This document shows, piece after piece, positions 1-9,564 of a DNA stretch of 64,000 bases (position 1 is the stretch's first letter; each line of letters starts with the position of its first letter). The stretch is from a virus: the IMG/VR virus record IMGVR_UViG_3300025697_000014, positions 20,952 to 84,951 of that record. One strand, given 5' to 3'. Below the pieces are notes generated by a model. That model saw nothing but the letters and a program-made list of their open reading frames with translations. It searched no databases and was not told where the DNA came from. Made by a program: the position numbers and the translations under genes.

Positions 1-3000
1 GACCAACCCCATGCTTCTTGAGCTGCTTGTCCACTTGCCAGTACGTTTAGCTGACGTTGTGATTGAGCAGCAAGAATATCGCCACCTCCACCGCCAACAC
101 CACCAGAATCAACCGGCCCAGCCATTCCGGCCATTCTGAAGTCACGGAATGCAGATTGTCCATAGGCTGGTATACCCTCTTTGAAGGCAGGACCTACTGC
201 TGTGCGCCATGCAGCCTTAACCATCGCACCTTGTGGGCTGAACGGTGAGAAGAGCCGTTTGATACCGGTTGCTGCGCCAAGCCACCACTGATCACCATCG
301 GCAGCTGCTCCGTCTCCACCACCTCCGCCTCCCCCTCCTCCCATCATGCCCATCGACATCTGGAAGTCTTTGCTTCCAACAAAGCCGCTCAACCCAGCTA
401 CGCCACCTATACCAAATGCTTCCTTTGATAGACGAGTGATGTCACCCATGGCGGTCTTGTCAACCATTGTGGCGATCATCTCTTGCTCGGCTTTGGTTGT
501 ATCGCTCGTGGCACTATTGAGTGCTCTACGGCTTCCGATGAGATTCTGTGTCACCTCTGCAAGCTCTGACTCTACATCAGCCATATTACGTGGCACAGCG
601 CCCGTGGACACACCACTAGCTTTACCACGCTCTCTGTAGGTACGTGCTACTCCCTGTGCTTCCTGGATCGCCCTGTTGCTGGTGTCACCTATGCCAACCG
701 CAGCACCTGCCTCGTCTAGCCTAGCACTGGCATACGAGAAGTCTGTACCGCGTGTAGCCTGGGCTAGATTGCCGAACGCCTCTCTGAATTGAGTGGTGTC
801 CATTCCAGAGGCTTTCATATCTTTCATCAGCTGATCAGCAGCATCTCTATAGCCTCGCTCTAGACCACGAGGGCCGCTAACATCACTGGCAACTCTCTTG
901 ACAGCAGTAAGATAGCTTCCTAGACTACTAGCAGCTTGCATCTCGGCCTTGGTGCTAGGTGTACCACCAGACAGAGCTGACTGATACGCACTCTTCATTC
1001 TATCTAGGTTCTCTTGATCTCCACCAAGAATGCCTACAGATTCAAGAGCTGACTGTGATACTTGCCCTTTGACCATTCGGGTATAGCTAGTTGTCTGACC
1101 TGCTACAGTTGTTGCCTGACTAAATGGAACAGACTCACCACCCGCAAACTGTTTCATATCGCCAAGAATTGCTTGTGCTCTTCGGTTCAGTACAGCTTGT
1201 CCAGTTGCTGATGGGTTCTGCGCAGACGGATCTGCAGCAGCAGAAGCAGTTGATCCTGTACCACCACCACCACCACTGCCAGATGCCCCCTGATCTTGTA
1301 TGTACTTGAGGTACCTGTTCTGGCCCTGGTCACCTAGAGTCATTCCCATAGACTCTGAGTAGGCGTTGACATTGCGTGCGGCTTCCATATCGTTAGCTTG
1401 TACTGCTCTAGTATGAGCAGCACGTAGAGGACGCTGTCTCCAATCGCTTTCGGCACTAGTAACATTTTCGTGTGATGCTTGAACCATCCTACCAAACGCA
1501 GCCTTCTCAGAGCCTGGATCGTTAGGGTCGTATGGATAATCAGCTAGCACTGTCCTACGTACGTCTTCAAAGCGGTCACCCGATACTGCCTGCTGTAGTT
1601 GTGGTCCTATCATAGTAGCCTTCTCCTCTTGGCTCATGGCAGACACTAACCTATCCACCACACTCTCTCGTTTACTCCTTTGCGCAAAGTTCGTCGCTTG
1701 AAGCAGTCCCGGGTATTCAGTGGATTCGTCCGTGGGTAATACGCCCATCGAGCGCAGTACCTCTGTATCTGTTTCTGCGCGTAAGGATGACAGCATGCCA
1801 CCCTCAATCATTGTACCTGTTACCTTAGCAAATTCACCGGCACCAATAGCTTGTTTGCCCCTACCCCTGCTTAGTAGACTCCTGTATGTGCGTGCGGCAC
1901 TTCCCTTCTCGACCATGCCCGTACCCCATTCATCGAGGTTCTCTGCCCACTCAGGATCTTCCCCGGCGGCTTTAGCATAACCAGAAGCGACGACAGCTGT
2001 TAGCCATGGAGCAGTACTGATTACTTCACGCTGTGTCTTGCCTGCGCCAATAGCTCTAACGAGTTCTGATGTCTTTGCACCAGACTCATATAGACCGGCA
2101 ACCTCTTCAAAGTTCTTGTCGCCGGTGCCAATGAACATACCAGCAAAGACACCCCCACTCATCGAGATCTCTTCACTCTGACCAAGCTCTCTCATCAAGC
2201 CTACTTCAGACGAGAGTAGATCCCTGACAAAGCCTGGTCCTTCTCCACGAGCAAAGCCACGAGTCTTGACGTTATAGCTGCTAAGATGTCTTGCTAACTC
2301 GTCAGCTGCTTTAGGCAAAGTACGAGCGTCTACAGATAGCCCATATAGAGGACCAGCTACCTGAGTAATCATATCCTCTGATATACGCATGGCACGAGCT
2401 TGCTGCGATGTACCAGCTGCCTGAGCCTCGATACCCATTGGAATAGCACGTCTGAACGCTTGGAACAAGGGACCAATACGTCCCATACGTTCCTCAATAG
2501 CAAAGGACTCTTCTCCGAACTTAGCTAGGGATGTGGACTGTAGCATACCCGCTGCGTATTTGTATGCTTCTTCCGCACTCCTTGGAGCATTAGCGATCTT
2601 TCTCTTTGTCTTAGCAAGCTCACCAGAACGCGCAGCCATACCCGCTACCGCTCTGTTAAGCTCTGCTTGCGTCCTTGGCATTTGGGAAGCAAGGCCCGCA
2701 TCAATATCCACAGGATCATCGTCCTTATCGCCCTCGTGTGCTTCAGCGAAACGAGAGGATACACTAGCTGGCACCATACTCGACTCTGCTAATGTAACTG
2801 GTCTACCAAGTGCGCTACCAAGTTGCTTGAGTGTCTGAGGACGAAGTCTTGTCTGTGAGTGTAGAGGGCTTGCCGATGGATACCTGAGAGCAAAGACATC
2901 CGGGATCATCTCGGTCTCACCCATCAACATAGCACGAGCAGCTTCGGCAGGAGTCTTGAATTCCTCACGTAGCCTGTCGCCACCAAAGTCTTCTTTACCC

Positions 3001-5177
3001 CAGATCTCGCTAACCAAACCGGTGAGACGGCGTTCTGGAATCCACATCTGCCCTGGTGCTAGACCTGGTAGGGCCTGTATCTTACCACCAAAGCCAGGTG
3101 CTCTACCACCCATAGCAGCTTGACGTATTCCAGCACTAGATGTTTGCTTTGCAAGCTCTGTTTCGTATGATCCAACAGCTTCCATAGCCTCCGCAAGAGA
3201 CTGTGGGTCTTGTAGAAGCTCGTTCTGCGCAATCTTACCGAACATCTCTGGAATCATTCTTGAGAGGCCAGAAACCCTCTGTTCTACATCGTCGCGTCCA
3301 AACCTCCGCATTACATCACCAGGGTTGGGTACAATCAATGGCCCACTTCTGCCGTACCTGTCTGGTAGACTGAGTCTGATACCAGAGGTGCCAGTGTACT
3401 CATCGAGAATAGCCATCGTCTGAGCTTCTACACCGTAGGCATTAGCATCTTCTTTGAGGCCGAGCTGGTTAGCTTCTGTTGCTCTATCGGCAGCTTCTGC
3501 CTGGATAGCAGACCAGTCACCGAGTATTTCGTTCCCTGAGACAGTCTTATAGTACGGGGCTTGCCCGTGCATAGCTGCTGACGCACCTAGTATTGATGCT
3601 GCTGTTGCCCTTGAGTCTATGCTAGCGTGTCTTATTGCGGAAACGCGGTCCTCGTCATGCATGCTAATGTCAGACATAACTTCTGGTGATACATAGCGAG
3701 AGTCAAACTGAAAGATTCCTCTTGGTTGCTCTCCGAGGTTCTCGTATATTCCAAAGCCAGTGAACTTGACCTGCGCCCGTCGCATTCCCTCTTCTGTTAT
3801 CTCTGAGCCAGGTACAATGCTTGCAAGACCCGCATCCCTCAAGGCTTGGATATGAGGATCGGGGTTGTTCGTAGGACCAAGGTATGCCTGTTGGGTAAAG
3901 GAGTATTGTGCAATACGGCCCTGTTCGCTCAGACCTTTCCACAAGCCTCTGACCTCTTTCTGGCCAAGCTCCTTTGGAGCGTAGCCAAGAACGTCAGTGA
4001 ATTGCTTGGGAGTCCATGTAGAGGTCACAGCAGCCATAGCTAGAGCTGCTTCGTTGACCTGTGTAATGTGAGCGGGTTGGATAGACCTTCCACCAAAGGT
4101 AACGTCCCAATCCTGCATTGTGGGATCTGCGACAGCTACTGTCTTCGAGCCAAGCCCCTTCATAGAGAAGGGATCTTTAGACATGCCCTCATATTCAATG
4201 ACGAGGTTATTTCTATCAAAGCCGTAGTTCTGGATTCTAACTTGGTCCTGATTCTTGATACGGGTGGAGATTCCAGGCGCAATATTGAGCATACCGCTGG
4301 CGTCTAGATCAATGACATCACCGACGTTAAACTCAGGAGTGAACCCCTCGCGCTGCATCTCTGAAGGTACTGGAATGTTAGCGTACTTATTGGTTAAGAT
4401 ACCACCGGTTTGCATAAGGTCGATTTGTGACTGGCCCTCTGGTAACACAGAGCCGCCGATCATCATAAGCGTAGGAACGTTCTGGGTAGTCCTTATGTCT
4501 AGAGAGGCTTGCTCTAAAGGAAGATTCGCGAAGTGTCCGAATGTTTGCTCAGCGATGGCCTTCTTCTGTCTAGTTGCAGCCTTACCTAGATCTGAGCCAA
4601 AGAATATCTCGTCTCCCCTTACATCAATACCAGGAATCCTACCAAGCCGTGACGTTGGCATGATAAGAGAACCCATACGAGTTTGGGTTGATGGATCGTA
4701 TTGTTCACCGTAGTTAAACTGACTACCCTCTAGGTGGCTGATGTCAGGGGGTAGCTGTCGATACATAGCACGCATCTGGCTTGTGCCGTGTGTCCAAGCC
4801 CAAGGATCAACAGAGCCTCGTTGTACCATCTCACCAGGTGCTGTATGCTGACCCTGGACCCTTACCTGAAACGGGGTACCGAATTGTTTCTGCGCAGCAG
4901 CTTGGACTTCTCCAAGAGTAGCTTGCCCGATGGTCATTGGAGAACTACCACCACCGATCTCAGTGCTGCCAAAACGAGAAACGACCTCGCCGCCCACAGT
5001 TGTGTAGTGAGCGGTAGGGCCGTATAGATCTTCTAGATATCCACGCGCCATACCGATGTCAACGCCGTATCTGCGTGTAGTAGCAGCAGCAAAGTTTCTA
5101 GCTTCTTCGGTTTGCCACGCTTCGTCAGGTGTTAGATCTTGTAGAGGAATAGAGTTACGCGAACGACCAACAGCCAT
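1..5177 (-). CDS. Giant structural-operon protein, candidate single-chain two-barrel RNA polymerase (partial)
   Basis: The ATG at 5177 overlaps the stop of the gene before it, and the frame stays open to the window edge, giving at least 1725 residues. By position, just after the tail tube and two small ORFs, a tape measure protein would be expected. The sequence instead shows hallmarks of double-psi beta-barrel RNA polymerases. Residues 334-345 (K334, D335, K340, G343, K345) resemble the beta-subunit GDK...RxGxKG lysine motif. An R765-x-P767 element lies 52 residues before D817-K-D819-D-D821, which matches the catalytic DxDGD signature with G replaced by D; the flanking GDKDDDPVDI parallels ADFDGDTINI. 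The C-terminal half is helical and Ala/Gly rich, with a poly-Gly stretch near residue 1614. Phage virion polymerases such as that of crAss-like phages are large single chains encoded among tail genes, which suggests an injected enzyme. The alternative is a tape measure with a chance motif. Confidence 0.6.
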   Translation of the reverse strand, partial: MAVGRSRNSIPLQDLTPDEAWQTEEARNFAAATTRRYGVDIGMARGYLEDLYGPTAHYTTVGGEVVSRFGSTEIGGGSSPMTIGQATLGEVQAAAQKQFGTPFQVRVQGQHTAPGEMVQRGSVDPWAWTHGTSQMRAMYRQLPPDISHLEGSQFNYGEQYDPSTQTRMGSLIMPTSRLGRIPGIDVRGDEIFFGSDLGKAATRQKKAIAEQTFGHFANLPLEQASLDIRTTQNVPTLMMIGGSVLPEGQSQIDLMQTGGILTNKYANIPVPSEMQREGFTPEFNVGDVIDLDASGMLNIAPGISTRIKNQDQVRIQNYGFDRNNLVIEYEGMSKDPFSMKGLGSKTVAVADPTMQDWDVTFGGRSIQPAHITQVNEAALAMAAVTSTWTPKQFTDVLGYAPKELGQKEVRGLWKGLSEQGRIAQYSFTQQAYLGPTNNPDPHIQALRDAGLASIVPGSEITEEGMRRAQVKFTGFGIYENLGEQPRGIFQFDSRYVSPEVMSDISMHDEDRVSAIRHASIDSRATAASILGASAAMHGQAPYYKTVSGNEILGDWSAIQAEAADRATEANQLGLKEDANAYGVEAQTMAILDEYTGTSGIRLSLPDRYGRSGPLIVPNPGDVMRRFGRDDVEQRVSGLSRMIPEMFGKIAQNELLQDPQSLAEAMEAVGSYETELAKQTSSAGIRQAAMGGRAPGFGGKIQALPGLAPGQMWIPERRLTGLVSEIWGKEDFGGDRLREEFKTPAEAARAMLMGETEMIPDVFALRYPSASPLHSQTRLRPQTLKQLGSALGRPVTLAESSMVPASVSSRFAEAHEGDKDDDPVDIDAGLASQMPRTQAELNRAVAGMAARSGELAKTKRKIANAPRSAEEAYKYAAGMLQSTSLAKFGEESFAIEERMGRIGPLFQAFRRAIPMGIEAQAAGTSQQARAMRISEDMITQVAGPLYGLSVDARTLPKAADELARHLSSYNVKTRGFARGEGPGFVRDLLSSEVGLMRELGQSEEISMSGGVFAGMFIGTGDKNFEEVAGLYESGAKTSELVRAIGAGKTQREVISTAPWLTAVVASGYAKAAGEDPEWAENLDEWGTGMVEKGSAARTYRSLLSRGRGKQAIGAGEFAKVTGTMIEGGMLSSLRAETDTEVLRSMGVLPTDESTEYPGLLQATNFAQRSKRESVVDRLVSAMSQEEKATMIGPQLQQAVSGDRFEDVRRTVLADYPYDPNDPGSEKAAFGRMVQASHENVTSAESDWRQRPLRAAHTRAVQANDMEAARNVNAYSESMGMTLGDQGQNRYLKYIQDQGASGSGGGGGTGSTASAAADPSAQNPSATGQAVLNRRAQAILGDMKQFAGGESVPFSQATTVAGQTTSYTRMVKGQVSQSALESVGILGGDQENLDRMKSAYQSALSGGTPSTKAEMQAASSLGSYLTAVKRVASDVSGPRGLERGYRDAADQLMKDMKASGMDTTQFREAFGNLAQATRGTDFSYASARLDEAGAAVGIGDTSNRAIQEAQGVARTYRERGKASGVSTGAVPRNMADVESELAEVTQNLIGSRRALNSATSDTTKAEQEMIATMVDKTAMGDITRLSKEAFGIGGVAGLSGFVGSKDFQMSMGMMGGGGGGGGGDGAAADGDQWWLGAATGIKRLFSPFSPQGAMVKAAWRTAVGPAFKEGIPAYGQSAFRDFRMAGMAGPVDSGGVGGGGGDILAAQSQRQLNVLASGQAAQEAWGW

Positions 5178-5467
5178 TATTTTCCTCCGCTAGAAAGCAA
5201 GTCCCTAATATCGGTAATGGCATTAAGAAAGAGCTTCTTCTCATCAATCTCCCGCTGACTACGCTCCATTTTCTCTCCGATAGCAGCAGCGGAAATGTCT
5301 CTCATAAACGAACGGGGCTGGTCTGTCCAGCCCCCTCCATTTGGTAGTCCATAAGAATCAACGTATCGTTTCCAGTAGAGGGAGTCGGGAACAGTCTCAA
5401 ATTGCTGTAGTCCACCCTTGCCATCTGGTAGTGGATCACCGTGCTCCCAACAACAGAAGGCGAACAC
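5177..5467 (-). CDS. Small ORF upstream of the giant gene; possible frameshift partner
   Basis: The protein is 96 residues from a GTG at 5467, which has a GAGGAG ribosome site 3 nt upstream. The same frame is open further up, to the stop of the preceding gene at 5511, and adds 15 sensible charged residues (DHKEHRRRLKEIEEN). It contains a CCWEHGD segment and a charged helical C-terminus. It ends in TAATG, overlapping the start of the giant gene by one base. In siphophages this slot usually holds the second tail assembly chaperone, made by frameshifting from the first. That would fit, but no conserved domain is recognised. Confidence 0.6.
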   Translation of the reverse strand: MFAFCCWEHGDPLPDGKGGLQQFETVPDSLYWKRYVDSYGLPNGGGWTDQPRSFMRDISAAAIGEKMERSQREIDEKKLFLNAITDIRDLLSSGGK

Positions 5468-5510
5468 ATTCTCCTCAATCTCTTTGAGCCTCCGTCTGTG
5501 TTCCTTATGG

Positions 5511-5981
5511 TCAAAACGTGGTTGCCCAGTGTGGGGCTACCTCTAGCGTCCTGATGTACCAGAAATCGATAACTGGTGTAGGAACAAGCGCGATCATCTT
5601 AGCGAAATCACCACGACTCATGTTACCGTTCTGGTCGAAGGCAATCTCGTCAAACAGGACCTCTTTGTGTTCCTTGTCCCATAGCAAACGTCCGTCGTCA
5701 TCTCTGCGAGGGACGGAAATTTCCAAGTCAGTTCCACCAAAGCATAGGTAGATTTCGTGCTGGATTGTACTCAAGTACCTGTCACCGTCCTCGCGAACAG
5801 TCGCCATGTGCTCCCTACGAGCACGATCTGTGCCGAATGTTGGAGGAACAATACGCACCCAGACATTGCTTAGCGCCGGGTATGGATTCTCCCAGTCCTT
5901 GATAGGCTCTCCAAGAGAGTCCTTTGGATGCTGGATGAGCTTCACTTCCTGCGGATAAAAGTCGCTGATCTTGACAGACAT
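5511..5981 (-). CDS. Tail-region protein, possible first tail assembly chaperone
   Basis: This 156-residue protein follows the tail tube gene and precedes the small ORF and the giant gene, the usual place of the gpG-like tail chaperone. It is mixed alpha/beta and hydrophilic, and I see no named domain. It starts at an ATG preceded by a GGAGGACAG ribosome site. It ends TTT TGA C, where a +1 slip on the TTT codon would continue into the downstream ORF (see findings). The chaperone role rests on synteny only. Confidence 0.65.
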   Translation of the reverse strand: MSVKISDFYPQEVKLIQHPKDSLGEPIKDWENPYPALSNVWVRIVPPTFGTDRARREHMATVREDGDRYLSTIQHEIYLCFGGTDLEISVPRRDDDGRLLWDKEHKEVLFDEIAFDQNGNMSRGDFAKMIALVPTPVIDFWYIRTLEVAPHWATTF

Positions 5982-6055
5982 GCTGTCCTCCTATTCCCCC
6001 TAAGATAGATAAGAGAGGGGAGGAGAAGGAGGTGACCCCTCCCCCCTCTAACCCT
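5982..6055. terminator. Purine/pyrimidine-rich hairpin between tail tube and tail-region gene
   Basis: This 74-bp gap holds an AGAGGGG..AGG arm near 6015 and a CCCCTCCCCCCTCT arm near 6041 that can pair over about 10 bp. On the minus strand it follows the tail tube stop. It could attenuate transcription after this abundant product. No clear U-run follows, so termination is uncertain. Confidence 0.3.
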
Positions 6056-7195
6056 TTATGCTGTATATGAAACGTATTCGGGAAGATCTGTGTACGCTGT
6101 CCCGTTGATGATCTTGATCGTTGCGTACGCTTCTGCTGTAGCCTGAACCGTAGCAACACCGCTGACACGCATGGTCAGATACCCTCCAGCAACCTGTGTG
6201 ATACCACCGGGGCACTGAAGATCGCAACTAGCCAGATTGAAGACAAGCTCCTGGTACTGGGTAGTAGACGTTCCAACTAGCGTGGGGCTTCTAAGCGTCA
6301 GTTCCAATGGCGCACTTAGCACAGTCGGAGACCATGCGTACGCATTGTGACCATGTCGATAGATAGCCCGAGCCAGCTTGGGGTCTTTCCACTTGTAGAC
6401 CATATCAAACGCGATTGTCTGAGACAGTAGCACCATATCATCCATCTGATAATCGCCAACCACAAGCTCGTTCACGATGTTGCTTCCCGAGAAGGTGTTA
6501 GTGACCATCATACGCATGGAAATCGTGGGTACTGTGAAGTCCAGACCTACTCCATCTCCCATATCTATTCCAGCTACAGCTTGGAGGATAGGTTTAGCAG
6601 ATGCAGGTGCAAGGACGATGGATGAAGTGTCCTCAAAGGCTGAGTTCATATCATCCGCCCAGCTGGAAGCGTCAGACGACCAGGATGAGCCGATACTGAG
6701 TAGAGCTAGCTCTAGGCCAGCTGGAGCCGCAGCTCCGATAGAGAAGACGCCAGATGCAATCTTCGCATCCGTCATAATCTCACCCTCGTTCTGAATGCCA
6801 CCGGCAGAGTTGGGGATGTATCTGCGAGCGGTTAGCCAGGGGTGTGTATAGATGTCTGTGCGCGGTGTGAAGGTCGTGGTATAGACACCCGCTGAAGTGC
6901 TGGTGGCGGCTGTTTGGACGCCACCCATCAGCATATAAATGAGATAGCCAATGTCTCCCTCAATGCGCGGATACATTGAAACTCGACCCGCGCCGACATT
7001 GTAGATCTTGTAGGACCCGCCTGGATGATAGCCACCCCCTACCTCGATAGGGAAGTTGCCCATCGCCTGTTGGTTACCAACGTTTGCAGACAACACCCTT
7101 ATCCGCTTAAAATCGGAGTCGGTGTCAATTGATGTTCCCTTTGCAGGCTGAACGGCGAATGCGAGTCCAATTCCTGTTGAAACTGGTTCAGTCAT
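6056..7195 (-). CDS. Major tail tube protein
   Basis: This 379-residue protein starts with a segment (TEPVSTGIGLAFAVQPAKGT, residues 2-21) typical of phage tail tube proteins: an N-terminal beta strand in which the genome product is treated as a tube subunit. The rest is rich in Gly, Ser, Thr and Val with many short beta strands, fitting a beta-sandwich with an added domain. Its place between the connector genes and the possible chaperones is the standard siphovirus order. The ATG has a GGAGCTAACT ribosome site. It would polymerise around the tape measure to form the tail conduit. Confidence 0.72.
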   Translation of the reverse strand: MTEPVSTGIGLAFAVQPAKGTSIDTDSDFKRIRVLSANVGNQQAMGNFPIEVGGGYHPGGSYKIYNVGAGRVSMYPRIEGDIGYLIYMLMGGVQTAATSTSAGVYTTTFTPRTDIYTHPWLTARRYIPNSAGGIQNEGEIMTDAKIASGVFSIGAAAPAGLELALLSIGSSWSSDASSWADDMNSAFEDTSSIVLAPASAKPILQAVAGIDMGDGVGLDFTVPTISMRMMVTNTFSGSNIVNELVVGDYQMDDMVLLSQTIAFDMVYKWKDPKLARAIYRHGHNAYAWSPTVLSAPLELTLRSPTLVGTSTTQYQELVFNLASCDLQCPGGITQVAGGYLTMRVSGVATVQATAEAYATIKIINGTAYTDLPEYVSYTA

Positions 7196-7197
7196 AG

Positions 7198-8259
7198 TTA
7201 GCTCCTAAGTACTTTCTTGTATGCATTTACCCAGTGAGTATAACCCGTAGCCATGTTATGATTATTGATGATATCAAGAAGTCCTCTGCGCTGAAGTTGT
7301 TTCCGTAAACGGTCGTCCTCAACTAGCTTCTTGATTGCGTCGTAATAGCCATCCACCGAATGTTTACAGATGAGGCCATTGCGCATGTGTCTTACTACTG
7401 GATTATACACTACACTGTCTGTTGCCACAACTGCAGCGCCACCAGTTGTGTGTCCTATCACTCGCTTTGCCGCCCACGCCTCCATTGCTTTGACCGCACT
7501 CTTACAATGATTGAAGGGATCGTCGGGATCGATAGCGCAGACCACGATATCCGCTTCTGCTAGCGTAGTTGGATATTGATTGTAGGGCTTTGATCCAATC
7601 AGGTCTACATGGAAGCCCTGTTCCACATAGTCCGGGTGATAACCAGCAACCAGCATACGAACATTCTGGTTCTCCAGTGTGAGCCGCTTGATTGCTTCTG
7701 CGGCAAATCGCCAATCTCCCTGGTGTGTCTTGGTACCAACAAGCAATACATTGATCGTATCGTTGTATTCGCGCTTGTGTCTCATAGACGCGCCAGCAAA
7801 GAATCGTACCTCTACATAGTTATTGATAACGTGTATGGGCTTGTCGCAGAACTCTAGCATACGATTCTTGAGAAACTCTGTTGTAACTGTGAGAGCGTCT
7901 ACGTATGGTAGGTATGGAATACTGCTTGCACCCTCTCCGTTACTTGTGTCACGATATACGTTGGAGAGATCGTCGTCTGTCTCGTATACGATCTTTGCTC
8001 CACGAGAGTGTAGCATTTCACAGTATTTCCTTGCCATCAAGAAGTCGTCCGTTATTGGACGAGATAGGACTATGATGTCTGATGTGAGCGCGACCTCAAG
8101 AGATTCGGGTGACATATTCATGGCATTGGTCTTTGCGTCGAACCAACTAGCCCAGTGTTTAGTTTTCTGATCGATGTAGTGTAGCGGTAGTGTTATTCGA
8201 TAGATGTGGATAGCCATGGGTACTTTCATAGCGCCACTTATGATACCTGTTACTCGCAT
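7198..8259 (-). CDS. GT-B fold glycosyltransferase (GT4-like)
   Basis: The protein has 353 residues from the ATG at 8259, which has an AAGGAGGTGTG ribosome site and overlaps the previous stop (TGATG). The longer frame upstream of this ATG is a shadow of gene 8259-8954. Features of GT4 enzymes are a two-Rossmann layout, the segment INVLLVGTKTHQGDW at the start of the C-terminal domain, and a nucleotide-sugar region ADIVVCAIDPDDPFNHCKSAVKAMEAW resembling the EPFGlvxlEAM motif. The active-site Glu of that motif is not obvious. It sits alone among head-tail genes and probably glycosylates a virion protein or host glycan. Confidence 0.75.
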   Translation of the reverse strand: MRVTGIISGAMKVPMAIHIYRITLPLHYIDQKTKHWASWFDAKTNAMNMSPESLEVALTSDIIVLSRPITDDFLMARKYCEMLHSRGAKIVYETDDDLSNVYRDTSNGEGASSIPYLPYVDALTVTTEFLKNRMLEFCDKPIHVINNYVEVRFFAGASMRHKREYNDTINVLLVGTKTHQGDWRFAAEAIKRLTLENQNVRMLVAGYHPDYVEQGFHVDLIGSKPYNQYPTTLAEADIVVCAIDPDDPFNHCKSAVKAMEAWAAKRVIGHTTGGAAVVATDSVVYNPVVRHMRNGLICKHSVDGYYDAIKKLVEDDRLRKQLQRRGLLDIINNHNMATGYTHWVNAYKKVLRS

Positions 8260-8954
8260 CACACCTCCTTGAATGTTGCGACCTCCAGATACAACTTCGT
8301 GTCCCATATGTAGTCATCTGTTGGACCACCGCGTCTGCGGCAGTGTGTGATAACAGGATAACATCGATACGGGCGTTCACCAAAGGAATCTACTATAGCT
8401 ACACCATCACTATCTAGCATCTTCCAGGCCCAGTCTTGCGGCATAGTAGTATATGAGGTTAGCATAGACTCTAAGAACGAGAGAGCAGCGCTGCCCAATC
8501 TTTCTACCTCGTCTCCTAGTTGATTAGACTCTAGGAAGAATGTAGTCATCTTGACCACAATCCGACGATGCATCATGTGTGAGCTACCAACCTCAAACAG
8601 GAATCCTGGGTCGTCTGCTTTCTGCGCGGAATCTAGCGACGTGTATATGCTGTGTCGCCAGTCTTCTACGTTCTCAAAGTCGTTACCGGCAACCTCGATG
8701 TATACCGAGGGTACTGCACTGTTCTTAGCTAGATTGAGCGTGTCCTCCTGGACTCGCCCCAAAGCAACAAGAGTAGGCCCAAAGATTCTCTCGGTGCCGT
8801 TCTTATCAGTGTATGTCAGTAGCTCTTCTAACTCGGTGGGACAGAAGGCAACCTGTGTCTGACTACCGTCGGTGGCATACTTATCCCCAAGCCATAAGGC
8901 CCGGATATGCGCCTTGATACTAGTAGTCAGTGCGTGAACTATTGAGCTTGTCAT
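8259..8954 (-). CDS. Head-tail joining or tail terminator-like protein
   Basis: This 231-residue soluble protein has no recognised motif. It lies between a connector-like gene (8920-9561, overlap 35 nt) and the GT4 gene, in the region where tail terminators and head-tail completion proteins are found before the tail tube gene. A virion role is inferred from synteny alone. Confidence 0.6.
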   Translation of the reverse strand: MTSSIVHALTTSIKAHIRALWLGDKYATDGSQTQVAFCPTELEELLTYTDKNGTERIFGPTLVALGRVQEDTLNLAKNSAVPSVYIEVAGNDFENVEDWRHSIYTSLDSAQKADDPGFLFEVGSSHMMHRRIVVKMTTFFLESNQLGDEVERLGSAALSFLESMLTSYTTMPQDWAWKMLDSDGVAIVDSFGERPYRCYPVITHCRRRGGPTDDYIWDTKLYLEVATFKEV

Positions 8955-9561
8955 ATTGTGGTGTCGCCCTTGAGTTGATTATGTCCCAGAACTGCTCAAT
9001 GTATCTCTTAGAGAGCTGTAGGATAGGTTGCTGCTCTGGGTTACCAGAGTCAACCCTCGTCCTAAAGTTACCGAGAAGAGCCATCTTACTAGCAAGGTCT
9101 TCCAGAGTCCGGCCAGCTGCGTATAGTTTTAAAGCTTCGTAGGCCCAGTCGGGTACGATAATGTTATCATCGTCATCCGTGACGACATTGTAGTAGGCAA
9201 CATAGTACACCTCATACTCATCGTCTTCAGGAATGGCTGGGCTAAAGTTGATGTACCCACTGGGCCATACGTAGTAACCTTCCTCTATGGGGCGGCCCGG
9301 GATGAAGTCAACCTTGTTGAGCCAGATATCATCTTCGGTGTCATAGACACCGTATATCTTCTCCTCAACCATGTTGCTTGGGACCTCGTGTGATGTAGTT
9401 TCGCCATCCCCAGTAATGGTCGACACCGACGATATACCCGTGTGCATCGACGCGAATAGTCGAAGGGCATCATTGAAGTTATCCATGATGCTATCGCCAT
9501 CCTCGGCGGTAGGGTCATTGATCTTGCGACCAATCTGTATTTTTAGTGTAGACCAAAGCAT
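8920..9561 (-). CDS. Head-tail connector-like protein
   Basis: The 213-residue protein starts MLWSTLKIQIGRKINDPTA, which resembles the helical N-terminus of head-tail adaptor proteins. It continues with an acidic beta-rich middle (DEYEVYYVAYYNVV) and a helical C-terminus with LKLYAAGRTLEDLASKMAL. This composition and its position downstream of the capsid gene fit an adaptor that docks on the portal. An HNH gene now separates it from the capsid gene. Confidence 0.6.
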   Translation of the reverse strand: MLWSTLKIQIGRKINDPTAEDGDSIMDNFNDALRLFASMHTGISSVSTITGDGETTSHEVPSNMVEEKIYGVYDTEDDIWLNKVDFIPGRPIEEGYYVWPSGYINFSPAIPEDDEYEVYYVAYYNVVTDDDDNIIVPDWAYEALKLYAAGRTLEDLASKMALLGNFRTRVDSGNPEQQPILQLSKRYIEQFWDIINSRATPQYDKLNSSRTDY

Positions 9562-9564
9562 CAG

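Noticed and set aside
1124-1309. Plus-strand ORFs within 1-5177
   Set aside because: They are shadows of the giant minus-strand gene.
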